Assembly: GCA_016704895.1 (NCBI GenBank)
Contig: JADIZG010000028.1
Span: forward strand, 1-21,789
Length of the DNA: 21,789 nucleotides
From: Betaproteobacteria bacterium
GTDB taxonomy: Bacteria; Pseudomonadota; Gammaproteobacteria; Burkholderiales; Casimicrobiaceae
Direction of reading: 5' to 3'
The position numbers and the translations under genes were made by a program. The notes beneath the pieces were generated by a model. It was not told the DNA's origin. It was given only the letters and a program-made list of their open reading frames with translations, and did not search any database. This document shows positions 8,510-15,068 of this stretch, piece after piece (positions within the stretch are counted from its first letter, which is position 1; each line of letters begins with the position of its first letter).

Positions 8510-10111
8510 ATGAGCACGCCCGCCTACGGCCCCGGCATCGAGATCGCCGGACGCATCACCCCCGAGTACGCACGGATCCTGACCCCCGAGGCGGTCGCGT
8601 TCGCCGCGAAGCTGCAGCGCGCGTTCGGGCCGCGCAGGGCCGAGCTCCTGGCGATGCGCGCGAAGCGCCAGGCGGAGTTCGACGCCGGCAAGCTGCCCGA
8701 CTTCCTCCCGGAGACGCGCTCGGTGCGCGACGGCAACTGGACCTGCGCGAGCGTGCCCGCCGACATCCAGGATCGCCGCGTCGAGATCACCGGCCCGGTC
8801 GACCGCAAGATGATCGTCAACGCGCTCAACTCGGGCGCGAGCGTCTTCATGGCGGACTTCGAGGACGCGAACACGCCGCGCTGGGACAACAACATCCAGG
8901 GTCACATCAACCTCGGCGACGCGGTCCGCCGCAGGATCGAGTTCACGTCGCCGGAAGGGAAGGTCTACAGGCTGGGCGAGAAGCTCGCCGTGCTGTTCGT
9001 GCGCCCGCGCGGCTGGCACCTGCCGGAGAAGCACGTGACGGTCGACGGCCAGCCGATCTCCGGCGGGATCTTCGACTTCGCGCTCTACACGTTCCACAAC
9101 GCGAAGGAACTGGTCGCGCGCGGCTCGGGGCCGTACTTCTACCTGCCGAAGCTCGAGAGCCACCTCGAGGCGCGGCTGTGGAACGACGTCTTCGTGATGG
9201 CGCAGGACACGCTCGGGATCCCGCGCGGCACGATCAAGGCGACCGTGCTGATCGAGACGATCGTCGCCGCGTTCGAGATGGACGAGATCCTGCACGAGCT
9301 GCGCGAGCACTCGGCGGGGCTCAACTGCGGCCGCTGGGACTACATCTTCTCGTGCATCAAGAAGTTCCGGAACAACAAGGACTTCTGCCTGGCCGACCGC
9401 GCGCTGGTGACGATGACCACGCACTTCCTCAAGAGCTACGCCGAGCTCGTGATCAAGACCTGCCACCGCCGCAACATCCACGCGATGGGCGGCATGGCCG
9501 CGCAGATCCCGGTCAAGAACGACGAGAAGGCGAACGCCGAGGCGTTCGCCAAGGTGAAGATCGACAAGGAGCGCGAGGCGACCTACGGCCACGACGGCAC
9601 CTGGGTCGCGCATCCGGGCCTCGTGCCGGTCGCGAAGGAGGCGTTCGACCGCCTGATGCCGATGCCCAACCAGATCGCCACGAAGAAGCGCGAGGACGTG
9701 AAGGCCGGCGCGGCGGATCTCCTCAAGTTCGAGCCCGAGCAGCCGATCACCGAGAAGGGACTGCGCCTCAACATCAACGTCGCGATCCAGTACATCGGCG
9801 CCTGGCTCGCGGGGCAGGGCGCGGTGCCGATCTTCAACCTGATGGAAGACGCCGCGACCGCCGAGATCTCGCGCTCGCAGGTCTGGCAGTGGATCCGCTC
9901 GCCCAAGGGCAAGCTCGACGACGGCCGCAAGGTGACCAAGGAGATGGTCGCCGCGATGATCCCCGAGGAGATGCAGAAGATCCGCGATCACCTCGGCGCG
10001 GCGTTCGCGCTCGGCAAGTACGACGACGCGGCGGCGATCTTCGCCGACCTCGTCAACAACGACACGTTCGTCGAGTTCCTGACGCTGCCGGCGTACGAGC
10101 GGATCGACTGA
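8510..10111 (+). CDS. aceB: Malate synthase A
   Basis: The enzyme condenses glyoxylate with acetyl-CoA to malate in the glyoxylate bypass, allowing growth on acetate and fatty acids. The 533-residue length is normal for isoform A. It contains the family signature in REHSAGLNCGRWDYIFS, the conserved FMADFEDANTPRWDN, VRPRGWHLPEKH and the C-terminal NLMEDAATAEISRSQVWQW with its catalytic Asp. The ATG is preceded only by a weak GAGAG. Isocitrate lyase is not in the window. It runs divergently from modE, and a strong palindrome lies in the shared intergenic region. Confidence 0.96.
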   Translation: MSTPAYGPGIEIAGRITPEYARILTPEAVAFAAKLQRAFGPRRAELLAMRAKRQAEFDAGKLPDFLPETRSVRDGNWTCASVPADIQDRRVEITGPVDRKMIVNALNSGASVFMADFEDANTPRWDNNIQGHINLGDAVRRRIEFTSPEGKVYRLGEKLAVLFVRPRGWHLPEKHVTVDGQPISGGIFDFALYTFHNAKELVARGSGPYFYLPKLESHLEARLWNDVFVMAQDTLGIPRGTIKATVLIETIVAAFEMDEILHELREHSAGLNCGRWDYIFSCIKKFRNNKDFCLADRALVTMTTHFLKSYAELVIKTCHRRNIHAMGGMAAQIPVKNDEKANAEAFAKVKIDKEREATYGHDGTWVAHPGLVPVAKEAFDRLMPMPNQIATKKREDVKAGAADLLKFEPEQPITEKGLRLNINVAIQYIGAWLAGQGAVPIFNLMEDAATAEISRSQVWQWIRSPKGKLDDGRKVTKEMVAAMIPEEMQKIRDHLGAAFALGKYDDAAAIFADLVNNDTFVEFLTLPAYERID

Positions 10112-10116
10112 AGCGC

Positions 10117-10143
10117 GCCGGACGGGCAGGCAGGCAGTCCGGC
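10117..10143. terminator. Candidate hairpin after aceB
   Basis: GCCGGAC and GTCCGGC form a perfect seven-base-pair stem with a 13-base loop (GGCA repeats) beginning five bases after the aceB stop. It lies between two convergent genes. No T-tract follows. Confidence 0.35.
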
Positions 10144-10225
10144 CAGGACGACGATGGCGATGGCGTGAATCGAGCGCGCGATCCCGTGCGCCCGGATGAA
10201 GGCGGCGCGTGTACGACGGGTTGCG

Positions 10226-10852
10226 TCACCGTCGGCCCGCGCCGTCCGGCTTGCCCTGCTCGTAGTAAGCCACCAACGACGCAAGCTCCAGGTCGCTGAA
10301 CGGGTTGCGGTAGGCGGTGCTGCGATCGCCGCGCACGCCGAGCAGCAGCCGCGCGGCGAACTCCTCGCGCGGCATCCGCTTCGCCTCCTCGAACAGGTTC
10401 AGCGCCGGCAGGCGCGTCTCGGCGGGCGGCGCGTCGTGGCAGCCTGCGCACGCCTGGCGGTGAATGGCCTCGCCGACGCGCAGCTGCGCGGGCGTCGCTT
10501 CCGCGGGCAGGAGCGCGCGCGCATCGAAGGGGTGCGCTCCCTGCAGCGCACGCAGGTCCGCGCGCATCGAGCGCCAGTCGCGACGGCCGAGAGCATCGCG
10601 CAACGCCGGAACCGCGCCGGCATCGGCACCGGCACGCCGCATCAGCAGCGGCAGCGACGCGAGCGCGCCCGCGAGCCGGGCGCGCAGCCCATCGAGGCGA
10701 AGGGGCGGCTCGGTCGCCGCTTCCAGCCGGCGCAGGTCGCCGGCCATGATCGTCAACTCGGCGGCCAGTCGCCGCCGGTGCTCGTCCTGCGCCACGGCCT
10801 CGGTGGCGAATGCCGCCAGGACCGCGAACGCGAGGACGAGTCCCGCCCGCAC
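10226..10852 (-). CDS. Exported monohaem cytochrome c, last gene of sulfur operon
   Basis: A 208-residue protein with an N-terminal signal peptide (AFAVLAAFATEAVAQ, cleaved near residue 22), so it should act in the periplasm. One haem-binding motif CAGCH lies at residues 135-139, followed by an EAKRMPREEF stretch whose Met160 could be the distal ligand. The first 110 residues are Arg/Leu-rich and helical, with no family I recognise; the cytochrome domain is only the C-terminal half. The GTG start is three bases after the rhodanese stop. Its place at the end of the sulfur operon suggests it accepts electrons from periplasmic sulfur oxidation. That role is inference. Confidence 0.8.
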   Translation of the reverse strand: MRAGLVLAFAVLAAFATEAVAQDEHRRRLAAELTIMAGDLRRLEAATEPPLRLDGLRARLAGALASLPLLMRRAGADAGAVPALRDALGRRDWRSMRADLRALQGAHPFDARALLPAEATPAQLRVGEAIHRQACAGCHDAPPAETRLPALNLFEEAKRMPREEFAARLLLGVRGDRSTAYRNPFSDLELASLVAYYEQGKPDGAGRR

Positions 10853-10855
10853 GGG

Positions 10856-11794
10856 TTACTGCAGCTTCACCTTCTGTTCGACCGAGCCGCCCTTCAGCAT
10901 CGTCCACTCGACCATCGAGCCGTCGTACATCCGGGCCTTCTTGTTGCCGAGCAGCTCGCTCGACGCGAACCAGCCGACGGACGCCCAGTGGCCGGTGTTG
11001 CAGAAGTTGATCTGCTCGCCGCTGGTCGGCACGTTGGCGACCTTGTGGAGCTGCTCGAGCTGCACCTTGCTGCGGAACTCGCCGCCGCCGTTGACGGTGA
11101 TCCAGCCGTTCGGCAGGTTCTTCGCCCCCTCGATCGTGCCGCTCTCGGTGGCCTTCGGGTGGCGGTTGATGCCGACGTACTGGTCCTCGGGACGGTTGTC
11201 GACGAGCAGGACGCCGGCCGCCTTGGCCTTCTTGACGTCGTCCATCGTGACGATCATCTCCTTGCGGACGGCGATCTTGAACGTCTTCGGCTCGACCTTC
11301 GGCGCGCCCGCCTGCAGCGGGTTCTTCTTGTCCTTGGTCCACGCGGCCATGCCGCCGTCGAGCAGCGACACCTTGTCGTGGCCCAGCACCTTGAACGTCC
11401 AGTAGACGCGCGTGCCGACGCCCATGTCGGTCGACGACATGCCGGCCGGCACGAGCACCACGTGCGTGTTGTTGTCGATGCCGAGCTTGCCGATCATTTC
11501 GCCGAGCGGTTCCAGCTTCGCCGGCAGCATGTCGGGCACCTTGTCGCTCGCGCGCTCCTCGCGCCAGCCGTCCTTGCCGTAGTTGCTGTTGACCGCGCCG
11601 GGAATGTGGCCGCGCAGGTAGTCGGCCGGCGGCGCGAAGTCGATGTAGACGATTCCGGGCTTGTCGAGGTTCGCCTTCACCCAGTCCACGTTCACCAGCG
11701 GGTCCGCCGCGCTCGCCGGACGGGCGACCGCGAGCAGCGCGAAGAGAACCGCGCCCGTCCATGTGCCCCATCGTGTCGTTGACGACGTCTTCAT
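10856..11794 (-). CDS. Exported tandem-domain rhodanese (thiosulfate sulfurtransferase)
   Basis: Rhodaneses move sulfane sulfur through a Cys persulfide. The 312-residue protein has a signal peptide (cleaved near PASAA, residue 30) and two rhodanese domains. The N-terminal domain (about 33-155) has VYIDFAPPADYLRGHIPGAVN but no Cys at the active loop (VPAGMSSTDMG). The C-terminal domain (about 175-300) keeps the catalytic Cys265 in NFCNTGHWAS. This is the usual inactive-active layout, though the loop differs from the common CRxGxR/T pattern. GAGGAGAG precedes the ATG. In the operon it follows the 61-aa protein and precedes the cytochrome c. The periplasm is the expected location. Confidence 0.88.
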   Translation of the reverse strand: MKTSSTTRWGTWTGAVLFALLAVARPASAADPLVNVDWVKANLDKPGIVYIDFAPPADYLRGHIPGAVNSNYGKDGWREERASDKVPDMLPAKLEPLGEMIGKLGIDNNTHVVLVPAGMSSTDMGVGTRVYWTFKVLGHDKVSLLDGGMAAWTKDKKNPLQAGAPKVEPKTFKIAVRKEMIVTMDDVKKAKAAGVLLVDNRPEDQYVGINRHPKATESGTIEGAKNLPNGWITVNGGGEFRSKVQLEQLHKVANVPTSGEQINFCNTGHWASVGWFASSELLGNKKARMYDGSMVEWTMLKGGSVEQKVKLQ

Positions 11795-11810
11795 CCCATC
11801 TCTCCTCGTT

Positions 11811-11996
11811 TCAGGTGGTGATCGTCAGGTCGGAGCCCAGGATCGCCGCGACGACGCGGTCCCAGTCCTCGTCCTTCATGTCCCGACGCCTCAGGTCGAT
11901 CGAGTCCACTCGGTGCGCGGGCTCCAGCCGCCGCAGCGCGGCGACCACGGTCTGTGCGTCGGGAAACAGACCGGAATGCAGTTCCAGGATCTTCAA
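11811..11996 (-). CDS. 61-aa hypothetical protein of sulfur operon
   Basis: The protein starts at a TTG that overlaps the stop of the upstream DsrE-like gene as TTGA, so translation is probably coupled. It has no signal peptide, membrane segment or Cys. The sequence begins MKILELHSGLFPDAQTVV and ends ILGSDLTITT, suggesting a small alpha/beta fold. I do not recognise a family. By position it is the third of three small cytoplasmic proteins, like DsrH/TusB after DsrE-DsrF or TusD-TusC, but sequence similarity to DsrH is not visible. Confidence 0.6.
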   Translation of the reverse strand: MKILELHSGLFPDAQTVVAALRRLEPAHRVDSIDLRRRDMKDEDWDRVVAAILGSDLTITT

Positions 11997-12271
11997 AGGC
12001 TCAGCACCGCGTCGGCGTTCGCCAGCATCCGGGCCAGACCGTCGGCGTTCAGCAGCGGCAGCTCGTCCCCCATGGCCGCAACGGTGGTCTGCGGCTCGAT
12101 GCCCGCCACCCCGAGCAGCTCGGCGGTGGCCGCGTTCGCGGCGTTCTCCTCCACGGGGCGATCCATGAACACCAGGCTCACGGCGTGCCCGCAGATCGTC
12201 AGTCCGGCCGCGACGCGCATGGCCTCGGTGTGGTCGCGGCGGGCGAGCACCAGCAGCTTCTTCTCGCTCAC
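11993..12271 (-). CDS. DsrE/DsrF-like small protein (92 aa)
   Basis: A 92-residue cytoplasmic protein with a DsrE/TusD-like look: an N-terminal beta strand KKLLVLARRD, a helix AMRVAAGLTICGHAVSL, a second strand LVFMDRP, and a C-terminal MLANADAVLSL. The family carries sulfur or scaffolds sulfur carriers. Its only Cys is Cys27, which is not at the usual DsrE active-site position, so it may be a structural partner like DsrF. The GTG start overlaps the stop of the gene before it as GTGA, and its own stop overlaps the next start as TTGA. Family assignment is moderate. Confidence 0.65.
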   Translation of the reverse strand: MSEKKLLVLARRDHTEAMRVAAGLTICGHAVSLVFMDRPVEENAANAATAELLGVAGIEPQTTVAAMGDELPLLNADGLARMLANADAVLSL

Positions 12272-12555
12272 AGGCTCACCACGCGCCGGGCATGGCCCAT
12301 GAGCGAGCTGTTCACGGTCTGGCTGCCGAGCTCGACGGGGCAGGGGCTGTCCGCGCGGTAGCGATGCCATGATTCCTCGCACACCACCGCGCGGGCGCCG
12401 CGAAGCGCGGCCTGCAGGTCCGGACTGGCGAGCCCGCGAACGCCCTCGTGGGTGAAGAACGCGCCGAACGCGTGCGCACCGCGCTGGCACGCCCGCGCGA
12501 GCGGCAGCAGCAACGTCGCGCCGCCTTCCGTGGTCACGTGGAAGAGCACGTCCAT
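12268..12555 (-). CDS. DsrE-like small protein (95 aa)
   Basis: A 95-residue protein without signal peptide. It begins MDVLFHVTTEGGATLLLPLAR, a strand-loop-helix start like DsrE/TusD proteins, and has Cys at 23, 59 (VVCEESWHRY) and 72 (SPCPVELGSQ). Cys59 or Cys72 could carry sulfur. Its ATG shares one base with the upstream stop (TGATG), and its stop overlaps the next GTG by four bases, so the pair is probably made in a fixed ratio and may form a complex. The call rests on fold-like features and on context next to TusA-like and rhodanese genes. Confidence 0.65.
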   Translation of the reverse strand: MDVLFHVTTEGGATLLLPLARACQRGAHAFGAFFTHEGVRGLASPDLQAALRGARAVVCEESWHRYRADSPCPVELGSQTVNSSLMGHARRVVSL

Positions 12556-13514
12556 CAGGACGCCCTCCGCCGCCCGGTCCACCGGCCGAACGCGAACGCG
12601 GCGAGGACGAGCGCGACCGCGGCGGCAAGCGCCGATTCCGGACGAAGGACGCCGGCCCGGGGCGCGGGCTCGTCCGCGGCGGCGTGCATCGCGCGCTCGG
12701 GAAATCCGACGGCGTCGGCCGGCAGCGCGCCGTCGGCCGCCCACTCCGCCCAGCCTTCCGCGTAGAGCCGCGCCGGCACGCCGTGACCGGCGACGAGCAG
12801 CGTGAGATAGGCCAGGCCCTCGTAGGCATCGTGCGCGTACGCGACCGGTCGTTCGCGCGCGGGGTCGGGCAGGACGGGTCGTGCCGCCGCGGGATCGAGC
12901 GCCGCCCGCAGCTGAAGCGCGGGCAGGCTGACCGCGCCGGGCAGGTGACCGGTGCGCGCCGCCCGCGCGACCTCGCCCCAGTATTCGGCGTCGGTGCGTC
13001 CGTCGAGCAGCACCGGCCACGGGCGCATCGCGGCGAGCTCGTCGCGCAGCACCAGCAGCGCGTCGCGCATCGGCGCCTCGTACACCTGCTCACGGATCAT
13101 GGCGCGCTCGCGTCCGGGACCGGCAGCCGCGCCGCCCTCGAGCACGCGCACGACGGGCTCGGTGAGCACGCGCACGCCGCGCTGTCCGGCGACGTGAAGC
13201 AGGCCCGCGACGAAGTCGCGCGCGACCACGTCCTGCCCGACCACCAGCACCTGCTCGTCGCCGGAAAGGCCGGCGGTGCCCAGGAGCCACAGCAGATTGC
13301 GCGCGTCGGGCAGCCGACGGTTCGGGCCGAGGAAATCGGCCGAGGGCAGGCAGCGGGCCCCCGCGAGCGTCTTCGCGCGGCAGTCGTCGAGGGGGCGCGA
13401 ATCGACGATCACGACCCCGTCGCCGGTGGCCGCGCTTCGGACGTAGGCGAGATCGTCGGCCGCACCGGCCGTCGCGGCGACGAGCAGGGCGGCGAGGACG
13501 GCGACGCGGGTCAT
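12555..13514 (-). CDS. Membrane-anchored tandem rhodanese-like protein lacking active-site Cys
   Basis: A 319-residue protein with an N-terminal signal peptide (MTRVAVLAALLVAATAGAAD), two rhodanese-like domains and a C-terminal membrane helix (SALAAAVALVLAAFAFGRW) followed by a basic tail. Domain 1 has VVIVDSRPLDDCRAKTLAGA and VLVVGQDVVARDF; domain 2 has PVLLDGRTDAEYWGEVA, GHLPGAVSLP and AYAHDAYEGLAYL. Neither active-site loop has the catalytic Cys. The only Cys are two in domain 1 away from that site. It therefore cannot use the normal persulfide mechanism and may be a scaffold or docking protein in the periplasm. The ATG at 13514 is preferred to a farther upstream start because it begins the signal peptide and lies four bases after the upstream gene. 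Confidence 0.8.
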   Translation of the reverse strand: MTRVAVLAALLVAATAGAADDLAYVRSAATGDGVVIVDSRPLDDCRAKTLAGARCLPSADFLGPNRRLPDARNLLWLLGTAGLSGDEQVLVVGQDVVARDFVAGLLHVAGQRGVRVLTEPVVRVLEGGAAAGPGRERAMIREQVYEAPMRDALLVLRDELAAMRPWPVLLDGRTDAEYWGEVARAARTGHLPGAVSLPALQLRAALDPAAARPVLPDPARERPVAYAHDAYEGLAYLTLLVAGHGVPARLYAEGWAEWAADGALPADAVGFPERAMHAAADEPAPRAGVLRPESALAAAVALVLAAFAFGRWTGRRRAS

Positions 13515-13518
13515 GGGC

Positions 13519-13797
13519 TCAGCATCCGCCGAATCGCCTGGCGGCAGGGGCGGCGTCGCCACCGGCCGCGTTGGGCGTCGCCGGCGGATTCTCGATGTAG
13601 TAGCCGATCAGGTCGATGACCGACACCCGGCCGAATCCGCCGCCGAGGTCGACGTCAGGAAGCGTTTCAGCGGCTGCGGGCCGCTTGGCCGCGTCGACGG
13701 CGTCGCGCGGCAGCGCTGCGAGCCGGAAGCCGACGGCGCACACGGCCAGCGCGACGACCAGCGCGGCAACGCAGAAGATCAGGCTCTCGCGGTTCAC
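13519..13797 (-). CDS. 92-aa single-pass membrane protein ending in Gly-Gly-Cys
   Basis: The start is GTG at 13797, which places a hydrophobic segment (residues about 6-28, SLIFCVAALVVALAVCAVGF) at the N-terminus. A linker follows, then a compact motif GGGFGRVSVIDLIGYYIENPP (about 52-72), then a flexible Ala/Pro/Gly tail ending RRFGGC at the stop. With a single N-terminal anchor the tail should be periplasmic. A Cys after Gly-Gly at the very C-terminus resembles the swinging arm of SoxY, which ends GGCGG, and suggests a covalent sulfur carrier. I recognise no family. The gene sits between a 30-aa membrane peptide and the rhodanese-like gene. Confidence 0.7.
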   Translation of the reverse strand: MNRESLIFCVAALVVALAVCAVGFRLAALPRDAVDAAKRPAAAETLPDVDLGGGFGRVSVIDLIGYYIENPPATPNAAGGDAAPAARRFGGC

Positions 13798-13802
13798 GGG
13801 CG

Positions 13803-13895
13803 TCAGAGCGAGTCGCTGAAGAAGGCGAGCGCCATCGCGCCGAACGCCACGAAGAACAGCACGAGGTGCGCGATCGTCTGGAGATCCAGGTTCAT
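13803..13895 (-). CDS. 30-aa single-pass membrane peptide
   Basis: A very small ORF (MNLDLQTIAHLVLFFVAFGA and ten further residues) encoding essentially one membrane helix. A strong Shine-Dalgarno sequence, GGGAGGT, precedes the ATG, which overlaps the stop of the 70-aa gene as ATGA. The spacing to the next gene is five bases. Good ribosome-binding site and fit within the operon support it as real. Such peptides often stabilise a membrane complex; that role is inference. Confidence 0.65.
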   Translation of the reverse strand: MNLDLQTIAHLVLFFVAFGAMALAFFSDSL

Positions 13896-14104
13896 CGTCC
13901 ACCTCCCTTGAAGTGCTGCACCAGCCGATCGAGGGGAATCGCCTCGCCGGTCGCCGGGTTCGTCACCGGCGGCGACAGGTGCGGCACGCCTTCGCGCGTC
14001 ACGCGCAGGCCTTCCGGCGGCTTCACGTAGACGAACGCCAGGCCGGCGACGACCGCGATCGCGGACGCGGCGACGAACAGGCGCATGAGCAGGCGGGCGA
14101 GCAC
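13892..14104 (-). CDS. 70-aa single-pass membrane protein of sulfur operon
   Basis: The GTG start lies three bases after the TusA-like stop. One hydrophobic segment (about residues 9-27, LFVAASAIAVVAGLAFVYV) is followed by a short hydrophilic domain, KPPEGLRVTREGVPHLSPP, and PLDRLVQHFKGGGR at the end. It has no Cys. The segment may be an anchor or a signal peptide; the basic start MLARLLMR suggests N-in topology with the rest outside. No family recognised. It overlaps the 30-aa gene by four bases. Confidence 0.65.
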   Translation of the reverse strand: MLARLLMRLFVAASAIAVVAGLAFVYVKPPEGLRVTREGVPHLSPPVTNPATGEAIPLDRLVQHFKGGGR

Positions 14105-14107
14105 GCT

Positions 14108-14413
14108 TCAGTCCTTCCTGATGTAGACGCGCCAGCAGGCGGGATCCTTGATGGTCTCGAGGTGCGTCGCGTTCAGTTCGTTGCACATCGGCGGCAGCGC
14201 CTCGACCGACGAGGGATTGTCCACGAGCACCTCGACCACGCCCCCGGGGACGATCTCGCCGACCGCTTTCTTCGTCATCAGCTGCGGGCGCGGGCAGGAG
14301 TCGCCGCGACAGTCCACGCGACGCGCCACCTGCACCCTGCTGCCGTCGCCCAGCACGGCCTCGCCGCCGGCGGACGCGTCCTCGACCTTCTTCTTCGACC
14401 CGAACAGTCCCAT
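14108..14413 (-). CDS. TusA-family sulfur carrier
   Basis: A 101-residue protein whose C-terminal 75 residues form a TusA/SirA-like fold. The key motif is DCRGDSCPRPQLMTKKAV with Cys40 in the CPxP position used to carry persulfide; Cys35 lies five residues before and is not usual in E. coli TusA. A 30-residue N-terminal extension (MGLFGSKKKVEDASAGG) is an addition to the core fold. TusA proteins take sulfur from rhodaneses or transporters and pass it to DsrE-type partners. It follows the two YeeE/YedE genes, which fits the known pairing of YeeE-type thiosulfate transporters with TusA-like proteins. Confidence 0.88.
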   Translation of the reverse strand: MGLFGSKKKVEDASAGGEAVLGDGSRVQVARRVDCRGDSCPRPQLMTKKAVGEIVPGGVVEVLVDNPSSVEALPPMCNELNATHLETIKDPACWRVYIRKD

Positions 14414-14436
14414 GGTCCTGCCTCCGTTTCGATGCG

Positions 14437-15063
14437 TCAGGCGTCCTGCCCGGCGACGTCCTTCTGATGCTGCTCGTGCTTCTCCTGCTGCGCCCGCTCG
14501 CGTCGCAGGATCGCCCGGTAGATCGCGAGCAGCACGGCGAACTGGACGAGCCCGAAGACGATCGCGGGCACGCCGAGCTTGTCCTGGAGCGTGCGTGCGT
14601 TGGCGAAGCCGAGCTGAAGCGCCGGGAGGTTCGGCTCGCCGGTCATCGTCTGCGGGGCCGGCGGCCACCAGTTCCACGACCACACGAGCGAGAAGAGGAA
14701 CATGCCGACGAACGTGAACACGAGCGCCCACAGCGCGCCGACGTTGCCTTCGCCGGTCTTGACCCAGGTCGACACCGTGCAGGCGCCGGCCAGCACCATG
14801 CCGATGCCGAACAGGAACAGGCCTGCGAACGTGTTGAGGCCGACGTCGAACTCCATCGGGTGCCCCGCGCCCAGGCTCATGAAGCCGGTGAAGGCGACGG
14901 TCAGGATCATCATCGCCATCAGCATCGCCTTGGTGTTGCGGTAGGTCCTGAACATGATGGCGTCGCGCAGCGCCGCCGTGTTGCAGAAGCGCGAGCGCTG
15001 CATGAGCAATCCCACGACGGAGCCGAACAGGAACGCGACCAGGCATTCGACCACCGGCGTCAT
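14437..15063 (-). CDS. YeeE/YedE-family sulfur transporter, second half-size subunit
   Basis: A 208-residue membrane protein of the Sulf_transp family, which takes up thiosulfate or related sulfur compounds. Two Cys-bearing family motifs are clear: QRSRFCNTAALRD (Cys27) and GACTVSTWVKTGEGN (Cys95). The first part has several hydrophobic segments; the last 30 residues are a charged cytoplasmic tail (RAQQEKHEQHQKD). The ATG at 15063 is preferred because GGAGGGG lies about eight bases upstream; a GTG at 15072 overlapping the previous stop is the alternative. Full-length YeeE is about twice this size, so it likely pairs with the subunit encoded just upstream. Confidence 0.85.
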   Translation of the reverse strand: MTPVVECLVAFLFGSVVGLLMQRSRFCNTAALRDAIMFRTYRNTKAMLMAMMILTVAFTGFMSLGAGHPMEFDVGLNTFAGLFLFGIGMVLAGACTVSTWVKTGEGNVGALWALVFTFVGMFLFSLVWSWNWWPPAPQTMTGEPNLPALQLGFANARTLQDKLGVPAIVFGLVQFAVLLAIYRAILRRERAQQEKHEQHQKDVAGQDA

Positions 15064-15068
15064 GGCGC

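Noticed and set aside
8378..9991. 537-codon minus-strand ORF opposite malate synthase
   Set aside because: Composition is His/Arg/Leu-rich with no family signal; it is the antisense shadow of aceB.
10130..10136. GGCA tandem repeats after aceB as a CRISPR or satellite
   Set aside because: Only about three short units are present, forming the loop of a hairpin.
10196..11782. 528-codon + strand ORF opposite the rhodanese and cytochrome c genes
   Set aside because: Antisense shadow; the minus-strand genes carry signal peptides, CxxCH and the rhodanese Cys.
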